64,000 nt of DNA from CAZVPF01 sp964628195 (GCA_964628195.1 CAZVPF010000006.1:1-64000); one strand, 5' to 3'; counted from the stretch's first letter, positions 27,328 to 36,721 are shown. Numbers and translations are program-made. The notes: generated by a model from the sequence alone, not told the origin.

Positions 27328-30005
27328 AAAATACAAAGCTTATAATGCAGATAATCATTACAGGTCTTTTAACGGCAGTCAGTTTATTTGCCGATCAAAG
27401 CTTTAACGAGGGCCATGAAGCTGTTCTTCAGATGGGGCCTGTCGGTTACTGGCCCGCAGACGACGGTGACGGTGAGGTTCTTCACGATCTTTCGGGTAAT
27501 GATAATCACGGGATACTGCACCATGTTCCCTGGGCAGGAGGTCTGCTGGATTTTACAGGGGCGTATCAATGGGTGGAAATACCAAACCATTGCAAGTACC
27601 AATCCAGGGACTTTTCCATTGGCGGATGGGTGTTTACACGCAATAAGATATACGGAGGGCTTTACCCGGGAAAAGCGGGCATGATATTTATCGGCAATGC
27701 CTATCACCATTCGGGATATACGCTTGAAACGCTTTATGACGACCAGGTCCTTTTCAATAAGAGTGAATGGACAGTTGCAGGGGGGACCGAAGAGGGGATA
27801 AGCCTGTGCGTAAGAAAGGATGAATTGGTTGATGTCATCAGCGGCGGCAAAAGCGACGCTGTCGGCTCACGGGCGGGGGGAGTTGGCATTTCCGTTGGGA
27901 AATGGCAGCATGTTTTTTATACTTACGAGCCAGGTATGCCGATCCGGGGAGGAGATCAGTGGAGGTCGAGGCTTGAGAGCAGCACTTATTACGGTGCGGG
28001 AACAGGCAAACTTTATGTAAACGGGGAGCTGGTAAAAAGCGAAGATGATGTTGAATTCGAGCGCAGGGATATGCGTTTTCTTATAGGCAGTGATGCTGTG
28101 TGGTGGCTTCAATCCGACCGGTCCGGTTCTCTTGACGGGTCGATCCGGGATATTGTGATGTTCGATCGTGCGCTGGGTCGGCAGGAGGTTAAAAAGCTTG
28201 TCGATAACACGAAACCCGGTGAGGCGCCGAAAGTGTTTGATGATGACGCTTTGATAATTAACGGCAGAGAAGTTGACTTGTCAAAATTGGATAAACTATG
28301 TGTTGAAGAACGCAGGGCGGCGCTGGAGCAGATTCAAGGGCGGAAAGACGAGCCTGTGACTGATGAACTTATGGAAGTTTTGAAACAGACGGTAAAAGAC
28401 CCGCAAACCTCCCTGGTTTCGGTAAAACTGCTTGTGCAAATTAACCATAAAGATACCTATGCAGCATTGAGGGAATCTGTCGGGCGACTGGTCCGCTTAA
28501 TTGAGGATGATGAATCGTCTTTAGATGTTCGAGCCGAGGCTGCTCTTGCTTTGGCTGAAATGGGTCAACTGGCAGAACCGGCGGTGCCGATTATTGTAAA
28601 ACGCCTTGAGTCGCTTTCTAAGCAGGAAGGTGAGAACATACCGCGGGTGGAAAATATTTTTCGCAATGCGCTGTTAAGGGCCTTGCTGGATATCGCACCG
28701 AAAGACGAGAAGGTGCGAACCGTTATCGGGGAGTCTTTTGCAAAACCTGTTCTAAACGCAGTCGACATTTCGGGCCCGGAGTTTTTCAAAGTCAGGAAAC
28801 TTGTAAAAAGTGAAAGGTATATGGATGCTTTAAGTGCATACCGTTTATTGCCTGGTGATTTGCGAATGCAATTTTTTTCATACGGTGACCCGCGCCGTGA
28901 TGCCCGGGGGTATGTCCACGATCGTTCCTATACGGCTATGGCCGAGCATGAGGGTTTTGTTTATAAACTCGGTGAAGGAAAGGGGTTTCAGGGAGTAGAG
29001 CCGATCAGCCCCGAAGAATTCAAAGAGCAGGCGGAAAAATTATCATTAGATTACCCGGAGGCACAAAACTGGCGTAAACCGAATGATCCGCATCTTTACA
29101 GGGTAAGCATAACAAAAACAAGCGCCGACGGTCATGAGCAAAAGACGTTTCTCGAAGGTCGGTGGTTTATCTTCGACGGCCATGACGCGAAGGTGCGGGG
29201 CTGGTCCATTGCAGTTGACGCTGACGGTTATCTTCATGTAACGGGCGGCAAACATAATTCAGCGAATCCGGATCATTATATTCCGGGCAGCTGGGAGAAG
29301 ATGGGCGCATCGAGAAATTACACCGATGATGATTTTCCGTCTTTACTGTACTGGGTTTCAGAAAGGCCGGGTGATATAAATTCATTGAAGTTTGCCGGGC
29401 AGCGTGCCAATGCCCGCAATGTTCCGGTTCCGGACGGATTGAACTACATGAATTTTGTGCAGGATCGTAAAGATGTGCTTTACCTTTACGGGAGAATTCA
29501 TGTACAGGGCATACAAAGCTGGGGACTTTATCGTTATGACACAGACGCGAGAAGATGGACCGGCCTGGGCGGTTTCGCACCGGATGTGACGAGCGATTTT
29601 CGTCAATGGTCCGACTGGCATATTGAAATGGCTTGTGACAGTTTCGCTCTTTGCACAATGCGATGGAAGAATACCGACCCGGATAACAGGGTTTTGGCAT
29701 GGTCACTGCAGCCTCATTTTTATAATTACTGCCGGTCGATGTGGGGAGTTAAATTCGATATAACCAACCGGATGCATGTACAGGTTCCAATATTCGGACT
29801 CGATGAAAATAATCATAATATCAACAAGAACCTTTACGCATTTTCAGACGACGGCGGTGAAACTTTTTACCGGGCTGACGGAACAGCACTTACGCTTCCG
29901 CTGACAGCCAATCCCGGGCCGGGTCACGCCGCGATGAGCTCGGACTGCACGGAGCAATGGTGGCAGCTTTGGCAATCACTGCTGCAATATGCCGGATTAC
30001 GATAA
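27324..30005 (+). CDS. Secreted LamG-HEAT-BNR-type propeller protein (putative lyase or binding protein)
   Basis: The 893-residue secreted protein starts with a signal peptide ending near residue 23. A LamG/concanavalin-like domain follows (about 28-295: GPVGYWPADDGDGE, DLSGNDNHG, GKWQHVFYTYEPG, SLDGSIRDIVMFDRAL). The middle (about 310-470) is helical and HEAT-like. The C-terminal 400 residues resemble the BNR_4-type beta-propeller (WSIAVDADGYLHVTGGKH, GLNYMNFVQDRKDVLYLYGR, GGETFYRADG). Propellers of this general kind occur in some ulvan lyases and in unclassified planctomycete proteins, so a lyase role is possible but unproven. The start overlaps the GH29 stop by four bases, indicating translational coupling. 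This three-domain order is unusual. Confidence 0.75.
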   Translation: MKNTKLIMQIIITGLLTAVSLFADQSFNEGHEAVLQMGPVGYWPADDGDGEVLHDLSGNDNHGILHHVPWAGGLLDFTGAYQWVEIPNHCKYQSRDFSIGGWVFTRNKIYGGLYPGKAGMIFIGNAYHHSGYTLETLYDDQVLFNKSEWTVAGGTEEGISLCVRKDELVDVISGGKSDAVGSRAGGVGISVGKWQHVFYTYEPGMPIRGGDQWRSRLESSTYYGAGTGKLYVNGELVKSEDDVEFERRDMRFLIGSDAVWWLQSDRSGSLDGSIRDIVMFDRALGRQEVKKLVDNTKPGEAPKVFDDDALIINGREVDLSKLDKLCVEERRAALEQIQGRKDEPVTDELMEVLKQTVKDPQTSLVSVKLLVQINHKDTYAALRESVGRLVRLIEDDESSLDVRAEAALALAEMGQLAEPAVPIIVKRLESLSKQEGENIPRVENIFRNALLRALLDIAPKDEKVRTVIGESFAKPVLNAVDISGPEFFKVRKLVKSERYMDALSAYRLLPGDLRMQFFSYGDPRRDARGYVHDRSYTAMAEHEGFVYKLGEGKGFQGVEPISPEEFKEQAEKLSLDYPEAQNWRKPNDPHLYRVSITKTSADGHEQKTFLEGRWFIFDGHDAKVRGWSIAVDADGYLHVTGGKHNSANPDHYIPGSWEKMGASRNYTDDDFPSLLYWVSERPGDINSLKFAGQRANARNVPVPDGLNYMNFVQDRKDVLYLYGRIHVQGIQSWGLYRYDTDARRWTGLGGFAPDVTSDFRQWSDWHIEMACDSFALCTMRWKNTDPDNRVLAWSLQPHFYNYCRSMWGVKFDITNRMHVQVPIFGLDENNHNINKNLYAFSDDGGETFYRADGTALTLPLTANPGPGHAAMSSDCTEQWWQLWQSLLQYAGLR

Positions 30006-30038
30006 ATATATTACAATATTTTGAAACAGAGGCTTTCT

Positions 30039-31172
30039 ATGAATTCAATTGAAAGAGCGTTTTCAGCGTTAAAACAGGAAACTCCGGACAGGCCGCCAAT
30101 GGGTTTTTTTGCCGTGGATTCCGATACCGCTGAGAAGGTTCTGGGCAGGGAGACGTATTGGCGGGCCAAAGCAAAGACAAAAATCGCGCTGTGGCAGGGC
30201 AAACGAAAGGAAGTGGTGGAAAGTCTGATCGCAGACGGCATCGAACTTTACAAGAAGCTGGATGTGATTGACATTGTTTCGGTCTTCACGGCGCGTGTTC
30301 CGCCGAAAGACTATGTTCCCGAGAACCCAAAAAAGATTGACGATGAAAGCTGGGAGGACAGACAGGGCAGGATTTACAGGTATTCGGCGCAAACAAAAGA
30401 CATAGTTATGGTTCATGACCCTCAAACATGGACACGCCAGTTCAATTTTGAAGATGAGGTTTGGGACGGGGAAATAACCGCTCCCTGTGAGAGTGAATTT
30501 GAGGTTATAGATGCACTTATCGGCGCGCTCGGCAAGGACAGGTTTATACTGGGTGATTGTGCGCCGCCTGTTTCGGGCTGGCTGCTTCCCGGGGGGATGG
30601 AGAGGGGATTTATGGAAATTGCACAACGGCCGAAAGAAGTGAAACTTGTATACGAGTCGCTGATGAAAAAGGCTATAGCTCATAACAAGTTTTATATTAG
30701 GCCGGGCCAGCACGGGGTTTTGCTTGGCGAGGATTATTCGAGCACTAAAGGGCCTATGATAAACCCGCAGACTTACAGGGAACTGTTTCTTGACGGACAT
30801 GCTGAAAGGATACATGCCATTAAGGAAATGGGGTATCCTGTCGTGCAGCACAGCTGCGGCAATAACTGGGATATGCTTGATATTTTCGTCGATATGGGAA
30901 TAGACTGTTACCAGTCGATACAGACTTCCGCGGGTATGGACATCGCAAAAGTTCAGCAGATTTGCAGAGGTAAGTTTGCGGTCTGGGGCGGGGTTAAGAC
31001 CGAGAATCTTACCCATGGAACAGTTGATGAAGTTAGAAATGATGTGAATTATTTTATGAAACAGGTTGCACCCAACGGAGGGTGTGTTCTCGGCACAACT
31101 CACTCTGTATGCACCGGCACAAAATATGAAAACTTTATGGCCATGCTTGACGAATATAACAGGCTGAGCTGA
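30039..31172 (+). CDS. URO-D-like methyltransferase with complete HxC...C motif
   Basis: The 377-residue protein belongs to the URO-D/MtaA/CmuA superfamily. It has VQHSCGNNWDMLD (His271, Cys273) and a further cysteine at 349 in NGGCVLGTTH. This is the His-x-Cys...Cys arrangement that binds zinc and activates a thiol in methylcobalamin:thiol methyltransferases. The decarboxylase N-terminal signature is absent. GGVKTENLTHGT before the last cysteine is also typical of the MtaA side of the superfamily. I chose ATG 30039, with AGAGG six bases upstream, over TTG 30021. It lies between the LamG-propeller gene and a GH29 gene. A methyl-transfer role is inferred; no corrinoid protein is encoded in the window. 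Confidence 0.8.
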   Translation: MNSIERAFSALKQETPDRPPMGFFAVDSDTAEKVLGRETYWRAKAKTKIALWQGKRKEVVESLIADGIELYKKLDVIDIVSVFTARVPPKDYVPENPKKIDDESWEDRQGRIYRYSAQTKDIVMVHDPQTWTRQFNFEDEVWDGEITAPCESEFEVIDALIGALGKDRFILGDCAPPVSGWLLPGGMERGFMEIAQRPKEVKLVYESLMKKAIAHNKFYIRPGQHGVLLGEDYSSTKGPMINPQTYRELFLDGHAERIHAIKEMGYPVVQHSCGNNWDMLDIFVDMGIDCYQSIQTSAGMDIAKVQQICRGKFAVWGGVKTENLTHGTVDEVRNDVNYFMKQVAPNGGCVLGTTHSVCTGTKYENFMAMLDEYNRLS

Positions 31173-31195
31173 GACGCTTACTGACAGGAGACGAA

Positions 31196-32347
31196 ATGTA
31201 TTTTAATCGAGTTAAGCTTAGATTTGAATTTGTTTTCGTTTTACTTGTTTCTTGCTGCGGATTTCTTTACTCAAAAGATTGCAGCTATATCGTACCCTGC
31301 GAGGATTATGAATATGCCATGCAGGTATATACCGGGCGGGAGCCGAATATGATTTTTCCGAACCCCCATCCGGGTGCCCAGTGGTTTCCAAAGGCAGGGC
31401 TTGGGCTTTTCATTCACTGGGGGATACACAGTGTCGAAGACCTGCAGCCTTCATGGGCGATGATAAAAGATTACCCCTTCGGAGACCTACCAGAGGACGA
31501 GGACCCGAACAAATATTTGTGGCCGAATTACTATGATTTGGCGGAGAAATTCGACCCTGACGCTTATGAGCCTGACAAATGGTGCGAGGCCGCAAGCCGG
31601 GCGGGTTTCAAATATGTCGTGCTGACCACAAAACACCATGACGGTTACGCGTTGTGGCCCAGCCGATATGGAAATATGAACACCGGGGTGTATATGAACG
31701 GGCGGGACCTTGTGAAAGAGTATGCCGCCGCCTGCCGGAAATATAATCTTAAGGTGGGGTTTTATTTTTCGCCGCGCGACTGGCATTTTCCTGATTTTCC
31801 TCTCGCCGATGTCGGATTTGATCATAATAACCGGGGCAAATGCCGCTGGAGCGGAGACGAATCGATTTATCATAAAAACTGGCTTGATTTCTATGCTTAT
31901 ACGATTTGCCAGTTAAGAGAGCTGCTGACACAATACGGCAGGATCGACGTGCTTTGGTTTGACGGGCTTGGATGGGACAGGATCAAAGACAGGAAGACGC
32001 TGCAAACTTATAACTGGATAAGGTCGCTGCAGCCGGGGATTGTCATAAACGACCGCTGGGCCGACAGGAAAGGTGATTTTGCCACGCATGAAATAAAATT
32101 TAAAGAAGAGGATGCTGAAGTTGACCGGTGGTGGGAATACTGTTTTTCCATGAAAGGCCACTGGGGTTATTCTCCTGACAGGCCGATCATCGGCGCAGAT
32201 GTTTTTTGTGAAAAGTACCGGCGCATGAATGAACTTGGCGGGAACGTTCTGGCTAATATAGGACCGGCGCCGGATGGAACAATGCCTCCGGACTTTTATA
32301 AATTATGCGAAGACCTGGACAGGGCAGACTGCCTGGAACATAAGTAG
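31196..32347 (+). CDS. GH29 alpha-L-fucosidase, secreted
   Basis: The 383-residue enzyme is a second GH29 member, clearly different from the one at 26041. It has an N-terminal hydrophobic segment (FEFVFVLLVSCCGFLYS) that should export it. Catalytic-domain hallmarks are GLFIHWGIHS, LTTKHHDGYALWPS, FYFSPRDWH, and RIDVLWFDG with the nucleophile Asp256. GGNVLANIGPAPDGTMP lies near the end. There is little sequence after the catalytic domain, so the usual C-terminal beta-sandwich is missing. AGGAG precedes the ATG. It is the last gene of the long plus-strand run and converges, 12 bases apart, on the sulfatase gene of the opposite strand. Confidence 0.92.
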   Translation: MYFNRVKLRFEFVFVLLVSCCGFLYSKDCSYIVPCEDYEYAMQVYTGREPNMIFPNPHPGAQWFPKAGLGLFIHWGIHSVEDLQPSWAMIKDYPFGDLPEDEDPNKYLWPNYYDLAEKFDPDAYEPDKWCEAASRAGFKYVVLTTKHHDGYALWPSRYGNMNTGVYMNGRDLVKEYAAACRKYNLKVGFYFSPRDWHFPDFPLADVGFDHNNRGKCRWSGDESIYHKNWLDFYAYTICQLRELLTQYGRIDVLWFDGLGWDRIKDRKTLQTYNWIRSLQPGIVINDRWADRKGDFATHEIKFKEEDAEVDRWWEYCFSMKGHWGYSPDRPIIGADVFCEKYRRMNELGGNVLANIGPAPDGTMPPDFYKLCEDLDRADCLEHK

Positions 32348-32359
32348 TACAGGACAATT

Positions 32360-33859
32360 TTACGAATCGTCCTTGTCTAACGTTTTAAGAGCATTTCTGT
32401 ACATTTCGATGTTTTTTACAGGGGCGCCTACATCCTGCCTCCAGCGATACATTTCCTTTTTAAGCTCCTGAACCTTTTCAGGCATTTTATCGGCAAGATT
32501 GTTCTTTTCGGATATATCTTCCTTTACATTGTAAAGTTCAAAAGTCTGCTGCTGCCCGTAAAGTGTTTCCTGAAATTCCACGAGTTTCCAGTCACCTTTG
32601 AGTATAGTTCCGCAGGGTCCTTTTGAGGGTATGACGCCTTTGTGATAGCGGTCGACCCGCGGGTATCGCAGCCAGTGCAATGCCCTTTCTTTGAGTTTGC
32701 TTTCAGGATTCTCTAACAAGCCTGTTATATCCACGCCGTCAATTTTTTGGTTATGCCCGTTTTTAATGCCGGCCATACTCAGCATAGTCGGGTAAAAGTC
32801 GAAACCGATAATCCTCTCATCACAAACCGAGCCGGGTTCGGTTACTGAAGGCCATTTTACAAAAGTCGGCACACGGGTTCCGCCGTAATACTGGCTGTGC
32901 TTGCCGTCTCTAAGCGGATAATTTGAGGTAATCGGAAGATGATCGAACCTGCCGGTATCTGTCGAATGGTAAGTCGCTCCGCCGTTGTCGCTTGTAAAAA
33001 TAATAATGGTGTTGTCGGCGATGCCGGCGTCTTCGACGGCTTTTAATACCCGTCCGACTGCCTGGTCATAATGCTCTATCAGTGCGGCATAGCCGGGGTT
33101 TTTCTGGCGGAAGTCCGGACCGATGAGCTTTTCATATTTCCGTATCTTATCCTCATCGGCTTCAAGCGGATGGTGCGGTGCGTAATCCCAGTAGTCGAGT
33201 ATGAAGGGCTTGTCCTTATTATTGTGAATAAACTCGACGACCTTTTCGGAAAGAATTTGTGTAAGATGCTTGCTCTTGTCGACCTCGTCGAGGTCCTCGA
33301 GGTCGAGCCTTGCCTGGGGGTGCCTTTCCAATGCCTGGAAGGGATAGTAATAACTGCCGATGCAGCAGAAATCGTTGGCCCCGTAAACATAGTCATATCC
33401 CTGGTCCTGGGGCATGTGTCCCTTTTCGCCGCAATGCCATTTCCCGATGTGCCCGGTTAAATAGCCGGCTTTTTGGAATACTTCTGCGTAAGTGACCTCT
33501 TCGGTCGGAAGATTAATATCTCCCATTTCCACTCCGCCGAGCCTGCCGTGTCCCCAGCAGCCGAAACGTGCAGGGTACTTGCCCGTTACTATTGACATCC
33601 TGCTCGGGGCACAAGTGGGGAACGCAGCATGGGCATTGCTGAAATACATGCCCTCAATTGCAAGACTGTCGATATTCGGAGTCAGGTAAAGCTCACTGCC
33701 GCAGCAACTGAGGTCATGATTTCCGAGGTCATCGGCGAGGATGAATATAATGTTCGGCCTGGAATCCTTAACTGGCTTTGACATGCCTAAAATACCCGGC
33801 AGTGTCATTGCCGCGACCGTCGAACCTGCTAACTTCAGGAAATCTCTTCTGCTTTTCAT
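32360..33859 (-). CDS. S1 sulfatase with Tat signal
   Basis: The 499-residue secreted sulfatase begins with a twin-arginine signal (SRRDFLKLAGSTVAAMTLPG), so it should be exported folded. The formylglycine signature is CAPSRMSIVTGKYPARFG, with Cys83. Other metal-site motifs are FILADDLGNHDL and FTSDNGGATYH. Its form resembles arylsulfatase A-like S1 enzymes that act on carbohydrate sulfates. It is the last gene of the GH2-sulfatase-URO-D-sulfatase minus-strand operon; the upstream URO-D-like gene ends five bases before its start. It converges with the GH29 gene. Confidence 0.93.
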   Translation of the reverse strand: MKSRRDFLKLAGSTVAAMTLPGILGMSKPVKDSRPNIIFILADDLGNHDLSCCGSELYLTPNIDSLAIEGMYFSNAHAAFPTCAPSRMSIVTGKYPARFGCWGHGRLGGVEMGDINLPTEEVTYAEVFQKAGYLTGHIGKWHCGEKGHMPQDQGYDYVYGANDFCCIGSYYYPFQALERHPQARLDLEDLDEVDKSKHLTQILSEKVVEFIHNNKDKPFILDYWDYAPHHPLEADEDKIRKYEKLIGPDFRQKNPGYAALIEHYDQAVGRVLKAVEDAGIADNTIIIFTSDNGGATYHSTDTGRFDHLPITSNYPLRDGKHSQYYGGTRVPTFVKWPSVTEPGSVCDERIIGFDFYPTMLSMAGIKNGHNQKIDGVDITGLLENPESKLKERALHWLRYPRVDRYHKGVIPSKGPCGTILKGDWKLVEFQETLYGQQQTFELYNVKEDISEKNNLADKMPEKVQELKKEMYRWRQDVGAPVKNIEMYRNALKTLDKDDS

Positions 33860-33864
33860 ACTTT

Positions 33865-34845
33865 CTACCTTAACTGATAATAATTCAACATCCTGTTATA
33901 CGCCCAGTCGTCCCACTGTTGTTCAACTCCTATGCCGGGCAGGTCGGGGTAATTTTTTGTTATTAGAAAACCGTCGAATATGTCGAGCATCAGTTCTGTC
34001 TGCTGCTCTATGTATTTTTTATCTCCCGTGGGCATTACTTTTTGAATATCTACCGGTGACCAGAGGGAGACTTTTCTTCGCCTGAATTTTTCAGCCAATG
34101 CCGGCATGTCATACAAGGCGGGCTGATCAAACTGGAAACAGTCAACGCCGGCATCTATCAGGTCGTCCAGTATTTCCCAGTTGCTGCCGCATGAATGCAG
34201 AAGTATTTTCATGCCGTAATCATGAGCAATTCGCATCAATCGCGAATAGTCGTCTTTGAAGAATTCCCTGAACATTTCCGGGCTGAACAAGAGCCCGTTC
34301 TGGGTGCCCATGTCCTCGCCGATAAAGATTGCATCGGCGCCTGTGCGGCCCGCCCCGTGAATCTTAGCTTCATAAACCTCACATATCATGCTATGCAGCT
34401 TTTTCAGTTTGTCGGGGCATGCAGCCATGTCCATAAAGTAGTTATCCATTTTTCTCAAGTAGCGCGCGTTGTCAAATATCCATCCGCCTATATGAGCGAC
34501 CTTGAACCTGTCCTGACAATCTGCGAACGCATTTTTCATTTGCTCATACCTTGCTGGGTCATTATAGTCGGGTACCTCGAGCTGCTCAAGTTTGTCCCAG
34601 GTATCCAGAACCGGCTTGAGTATCTCTCCTTTCTCGCAGCCGCCTACCATACGGACCCATGTATTGCCCCATTCGTCGTAATAAAACTCCCTGTTGCCTT
34701 CAATCCAGCGGTTTTTAAGTTTTTCATCAATTGCAGCCGGCTGTATTACAAGCATATCATCTATTCGGCCGCGGTCAAATGTCATTCCGCACCTTGGGGG
34801 ATTTTCATGGTTTAAATTAGCAAGTATTATTTCCCGGGGTTTCAT
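33865..34845 (-). CDS. URO-D-like protein with HSCG motif
   Basis: This 326-residue member of the URO-D/methyltransferase superfamily starts MKPREIILANLNHENPPRCG. It has LLHSCGSNWEILDDLIDAGV, matching the His-x-Cys of the zinc-binding group and closely similar to the protein at 30039. The third cysteine near the C-terminus is not visible (the region reads FLITKNYPDLPGIG), so the zinc site may be incomplete or completed differently. SPEMFREFFKDDY is shared with the protein at 2461. It lies between two sulfatase genes in the minus-strand operon, with a gene remnant upstream. Substrate unknown. Confidence 0.78.
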   Translation of the reverse strand: MKPREIILANLNHENPPRCGMTFDRGRIDDMLVIQPAAIDEKLKNRWIEGNREFYYDEWGNTWVRMVGGCEKGEILKPVLDTWDKLEQLEVPDYNDPARYEQMKNAFADCQDRFKVAHIGGWIFDNARYLRKMDNYFMDMAACPDKLKKLHSMICEVYEAKIHGAGRTGADAIFIGEDMGTQNGLLFSPEMFREFFKDDYSRLMRIAHDYGMKILLHSCGSNWEILDDLIDAGVDCFQFDQPALYDMPALAEKFRRRKVSLWSPVDIQKVMPTGDKKYIEQQTELMLDIFDGFLITKNYPDLPGIGVEQQWDDWAYNRMLNYYQLR

Positions 34846-34857
34846 AATAATCCTTAA

Positions 34858-35147
34858 TTAGTCCATAATTAGAGTTTGTTTGCCGCATTTGTTTACGAGA
34901 GGCGTGGTCACGTTGACCATTTTGGTGCCCCTGACAAGTACGTTTTCGGGTCCGCCGCCGAACCAGTTGTGGACATAAACGTTGTATGTTCCGTTTTCGA
35001 TGTTCATTGGAACAGCAGCCCACAATTGCCCAGAGGTCGCATTTTTGAGTACGAGAGAGGTAAAGGTATTTCACGTACACCGGCGGTTTCTTTGGACCAG
35101 GCTTTATGTTTTTTATGCAGATCATATATATTACCGGCAGATTTCAT
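34858..35147 (-). pseudogene. Gene remnant: start of one frame and tail of another
   Basis: The interval between the sulfatase and URO-D-like genes does not hold an intact gene. On the minus strand, an AGGTG site precedes an ATG at 35147 that opens MKSAGNIYDLHKKHKAWSKE and continues for about 47 codons before a stop. From about 35070 downward another frame reads well to a stop at 34858, with segments LVLKNATSGQLWAAVPMNIE, NGTYNVYVHNWFGGGPENV and NKCGKQTLIMD. This looks like the C-terminal end of a secreted beta-sandwich protein. A frameshift or internal deletion near 35040-35080 would explain both. I do not recognise the parent family. A real small peptide from the first frame is possible but less likely. 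Confidence 0.55.
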
Positions 35148-35169
35148 GCTTCACCTGCTAATAAGCTAT

Positions 35170-36702
35170 CTAATCAAAATTTACTTCTACCGGCATTGCG
35201 GCGTTTATGCCATCGCGCCAGTTCTTCAGATACTCTTTCATTTTTATCACTTTTTCGGGATATTTTTCCGAAAGGTCATTCGCTTCCCGGATGTCCTCTT
35301 TGAGGTTATAAAGTTCGGTCCTTGCGTCTTCAAAGTATTCGACCAACTTAAAGTCACCCATACGAACAGCGCCGCACGGAGATATGCCGCTGCTGTGGTA
35401 ATGGGGCATGTGCCAGTATATCGCTTCACGGTCAAGAGTTTCTTGGACTTTCAGCAGAGGAACAAGGCTCAAGCCATCGATATGCTGTCGGGGCATTAAG
35501 GGCAAGCCTGCGATATGCAATATTGTCGGATAAAAATCGGTGCTTACCACAGGTTCATGACAGAGTTTCCCGGCTTTTGCCAGTCCGGGGCTTTTTATAA
35601 TAAGCGGCTGCCTGATGCCCCCTTCGTAAAGCCAGCCCTTGCCGGCTCTCAAAGGAAAATTCGCAGTTGGAAGGTTTTTGTATGGTATCTGGGTATGTGT
35701 ACTCAGCCCGCCGTTATCGGAAAAGAATATTACAGTAGTGTTTTCGGCAAGGCCCAATGATTTGATTTTATCTAAAAGTCTGCCGACATTTTGATCGACG
35801 GTTTCAACCATCGCAGCATAAACAGCGTTGTCCTGTATAAGCTTTGTAAGCGATTCGGTTTCGATCTTTTCGGTACGCATGTTGTCCGATGAGTTCTGCT
35901 CGAATTCAAACGCTTTGTGGCGATCTGCGCCCATTTGGGCTGCTTTTTTCGTATATTTATCCACCAGTTCCTTTTTGGCTTCGAGGGGGGTGTGGACGCT
36001 GTAAAATGAGAGAAAGGCCAAAAACGGTTTGTTCCTGTTTGATTCGATGAAACCGATGGTTTCGTCCGTGAGCCTGTCTGTAAGATATTGTCCAGGTTTC
36101 CCATTCTGCTGGAGTCCGGGCACGTTGAAATAACCGTCCATAAAGTCGCTTTGATAAGGATAAAAGTATGACGCAGGCTGGCCCCCTTTGTGTCCGCCGA
36201 TGTTTATATCGAAACCCTGGTTTTGAGGATAGTATTCTTCCTGCTCTGCGAGGTGCCACTTGCCGGCAAAGAAAGTTTTGTAACCGTTCGATTTGAGAAC
36301 CTCAGCGAAAGTTAGTTCGGATAATTCGAGTTTATCGGCGCATTCGGGAGCCTGAAGTTTATACTTTGGACCCGTAAAGCCGCGGTTCATTATGAAGTTC
36401 ATGCCAACCCTCGCGGGGTACTTGCCTGTAAAGATACTTGCACGGGTCGGTGAGCATACGGAACTTGCTGCGTAAGCGTTGGTGAACTTCACGCCCTGGT
36501 TTGCGAGCTTATCAATGTTCGGGGTCTCGTAAAAGTTACTGCCATAGCAGCCCAGGTCCGCCCAGCCGAGATCGTCAACAAGGATGAACAAGAAGTTTGA
36601 TGAATTCAGGTCGGCATTGTCATTGTTTTTTGCAATACATCCGGATAAGCCGGCAATTGTAGCCGTGGAAATCATCTTTTTTAAAAAAAGTCTTCTGTTC
36701 AT
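35170..36702 (-). CDS. S1 sulfatase, probable lipoprotein
   Basis: The 510-residue sulfatase begins MNRRLFLKKMISTATIAGLS followed by Gly-Cys. This is a twin-arginine-like start ending in a lipobox at Cys22, so it is probably membrane-anchored outside the cytoplasm. The formylglycine signature is CSPTRASIFTGKYPARVG, with Cys83. FILVDDLGWADLGCYGSNFY and FFSDNGGLSTH are the metal-site motifs. The layout resembles N-acetylgalactosamine-6-sulfatase or arylsulfatase A-type S1 enzymes. I chose ATG 36702 because GGAGG lies eight bases upstream; a GTG at 36711 falls inside that site. It follows the GH2 gene by 19 bases in the minus-strand operon. Confidence 0.93.
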   Translation of the reverse strand: MNRRLFLKKMISTATIAGLSGCIAKNNDNADLNSSNFLFILVDDLGWADLGCYGSNFYETPNIDKLANQGVKFTNAYAASSVCSPTRASIFTGKYPARVGMNFIMNRGFTGPKYKLQAPECADKLELSELTFAEVLKSNGYKTFFAGKWHLAEQEEYYPQNQGFDINIGGHKGGQPASYFYPYQSDFMDGYFNVPGLQQNGKPGQYLTDRLTDETIGFIESNRNKPFLAFLSFYSVHTPLEAKKELVDKYTKKAAQMGADRHKAFEFEQNSSDNMRTEKIETESLTKLIQDNAVYAAMVETVDQNVGRLLDKIKSLGLAENTTVIFFSDNGGLSTHTQIPYKNLPTANFPLRAGKGWLYEGGIRQPLIIKSPGLAKAGKLCHEPVVSTDFYPTILHIAGLPLMPRQHIDGLSLVPLLKVQETLDREAIYWHMPHYHSSGISPCGAVRMGDFKLVEYFEDARTELYNLKEDIREANDLSEKYPEKVIKMKEYLKNWRDGINAAMPVEVNFD

Positions 36703-36721
36703 AATTTTCACCTCCGTGTAA

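Noticed and set aside
30069..31103. Antisense frame of 344 codons over the URO-D-like gene
   Set aside because: It mirrors the codon pattern of a clearly conserved gene on the plus strand.
34817..35125. A 102-codon minus-strand frame in the gap between sulfatase and URO-D genes
   Set aside because: Its composition is poor, and the other two frames of the same strand give the convincing start and tail described as a gene remnant.
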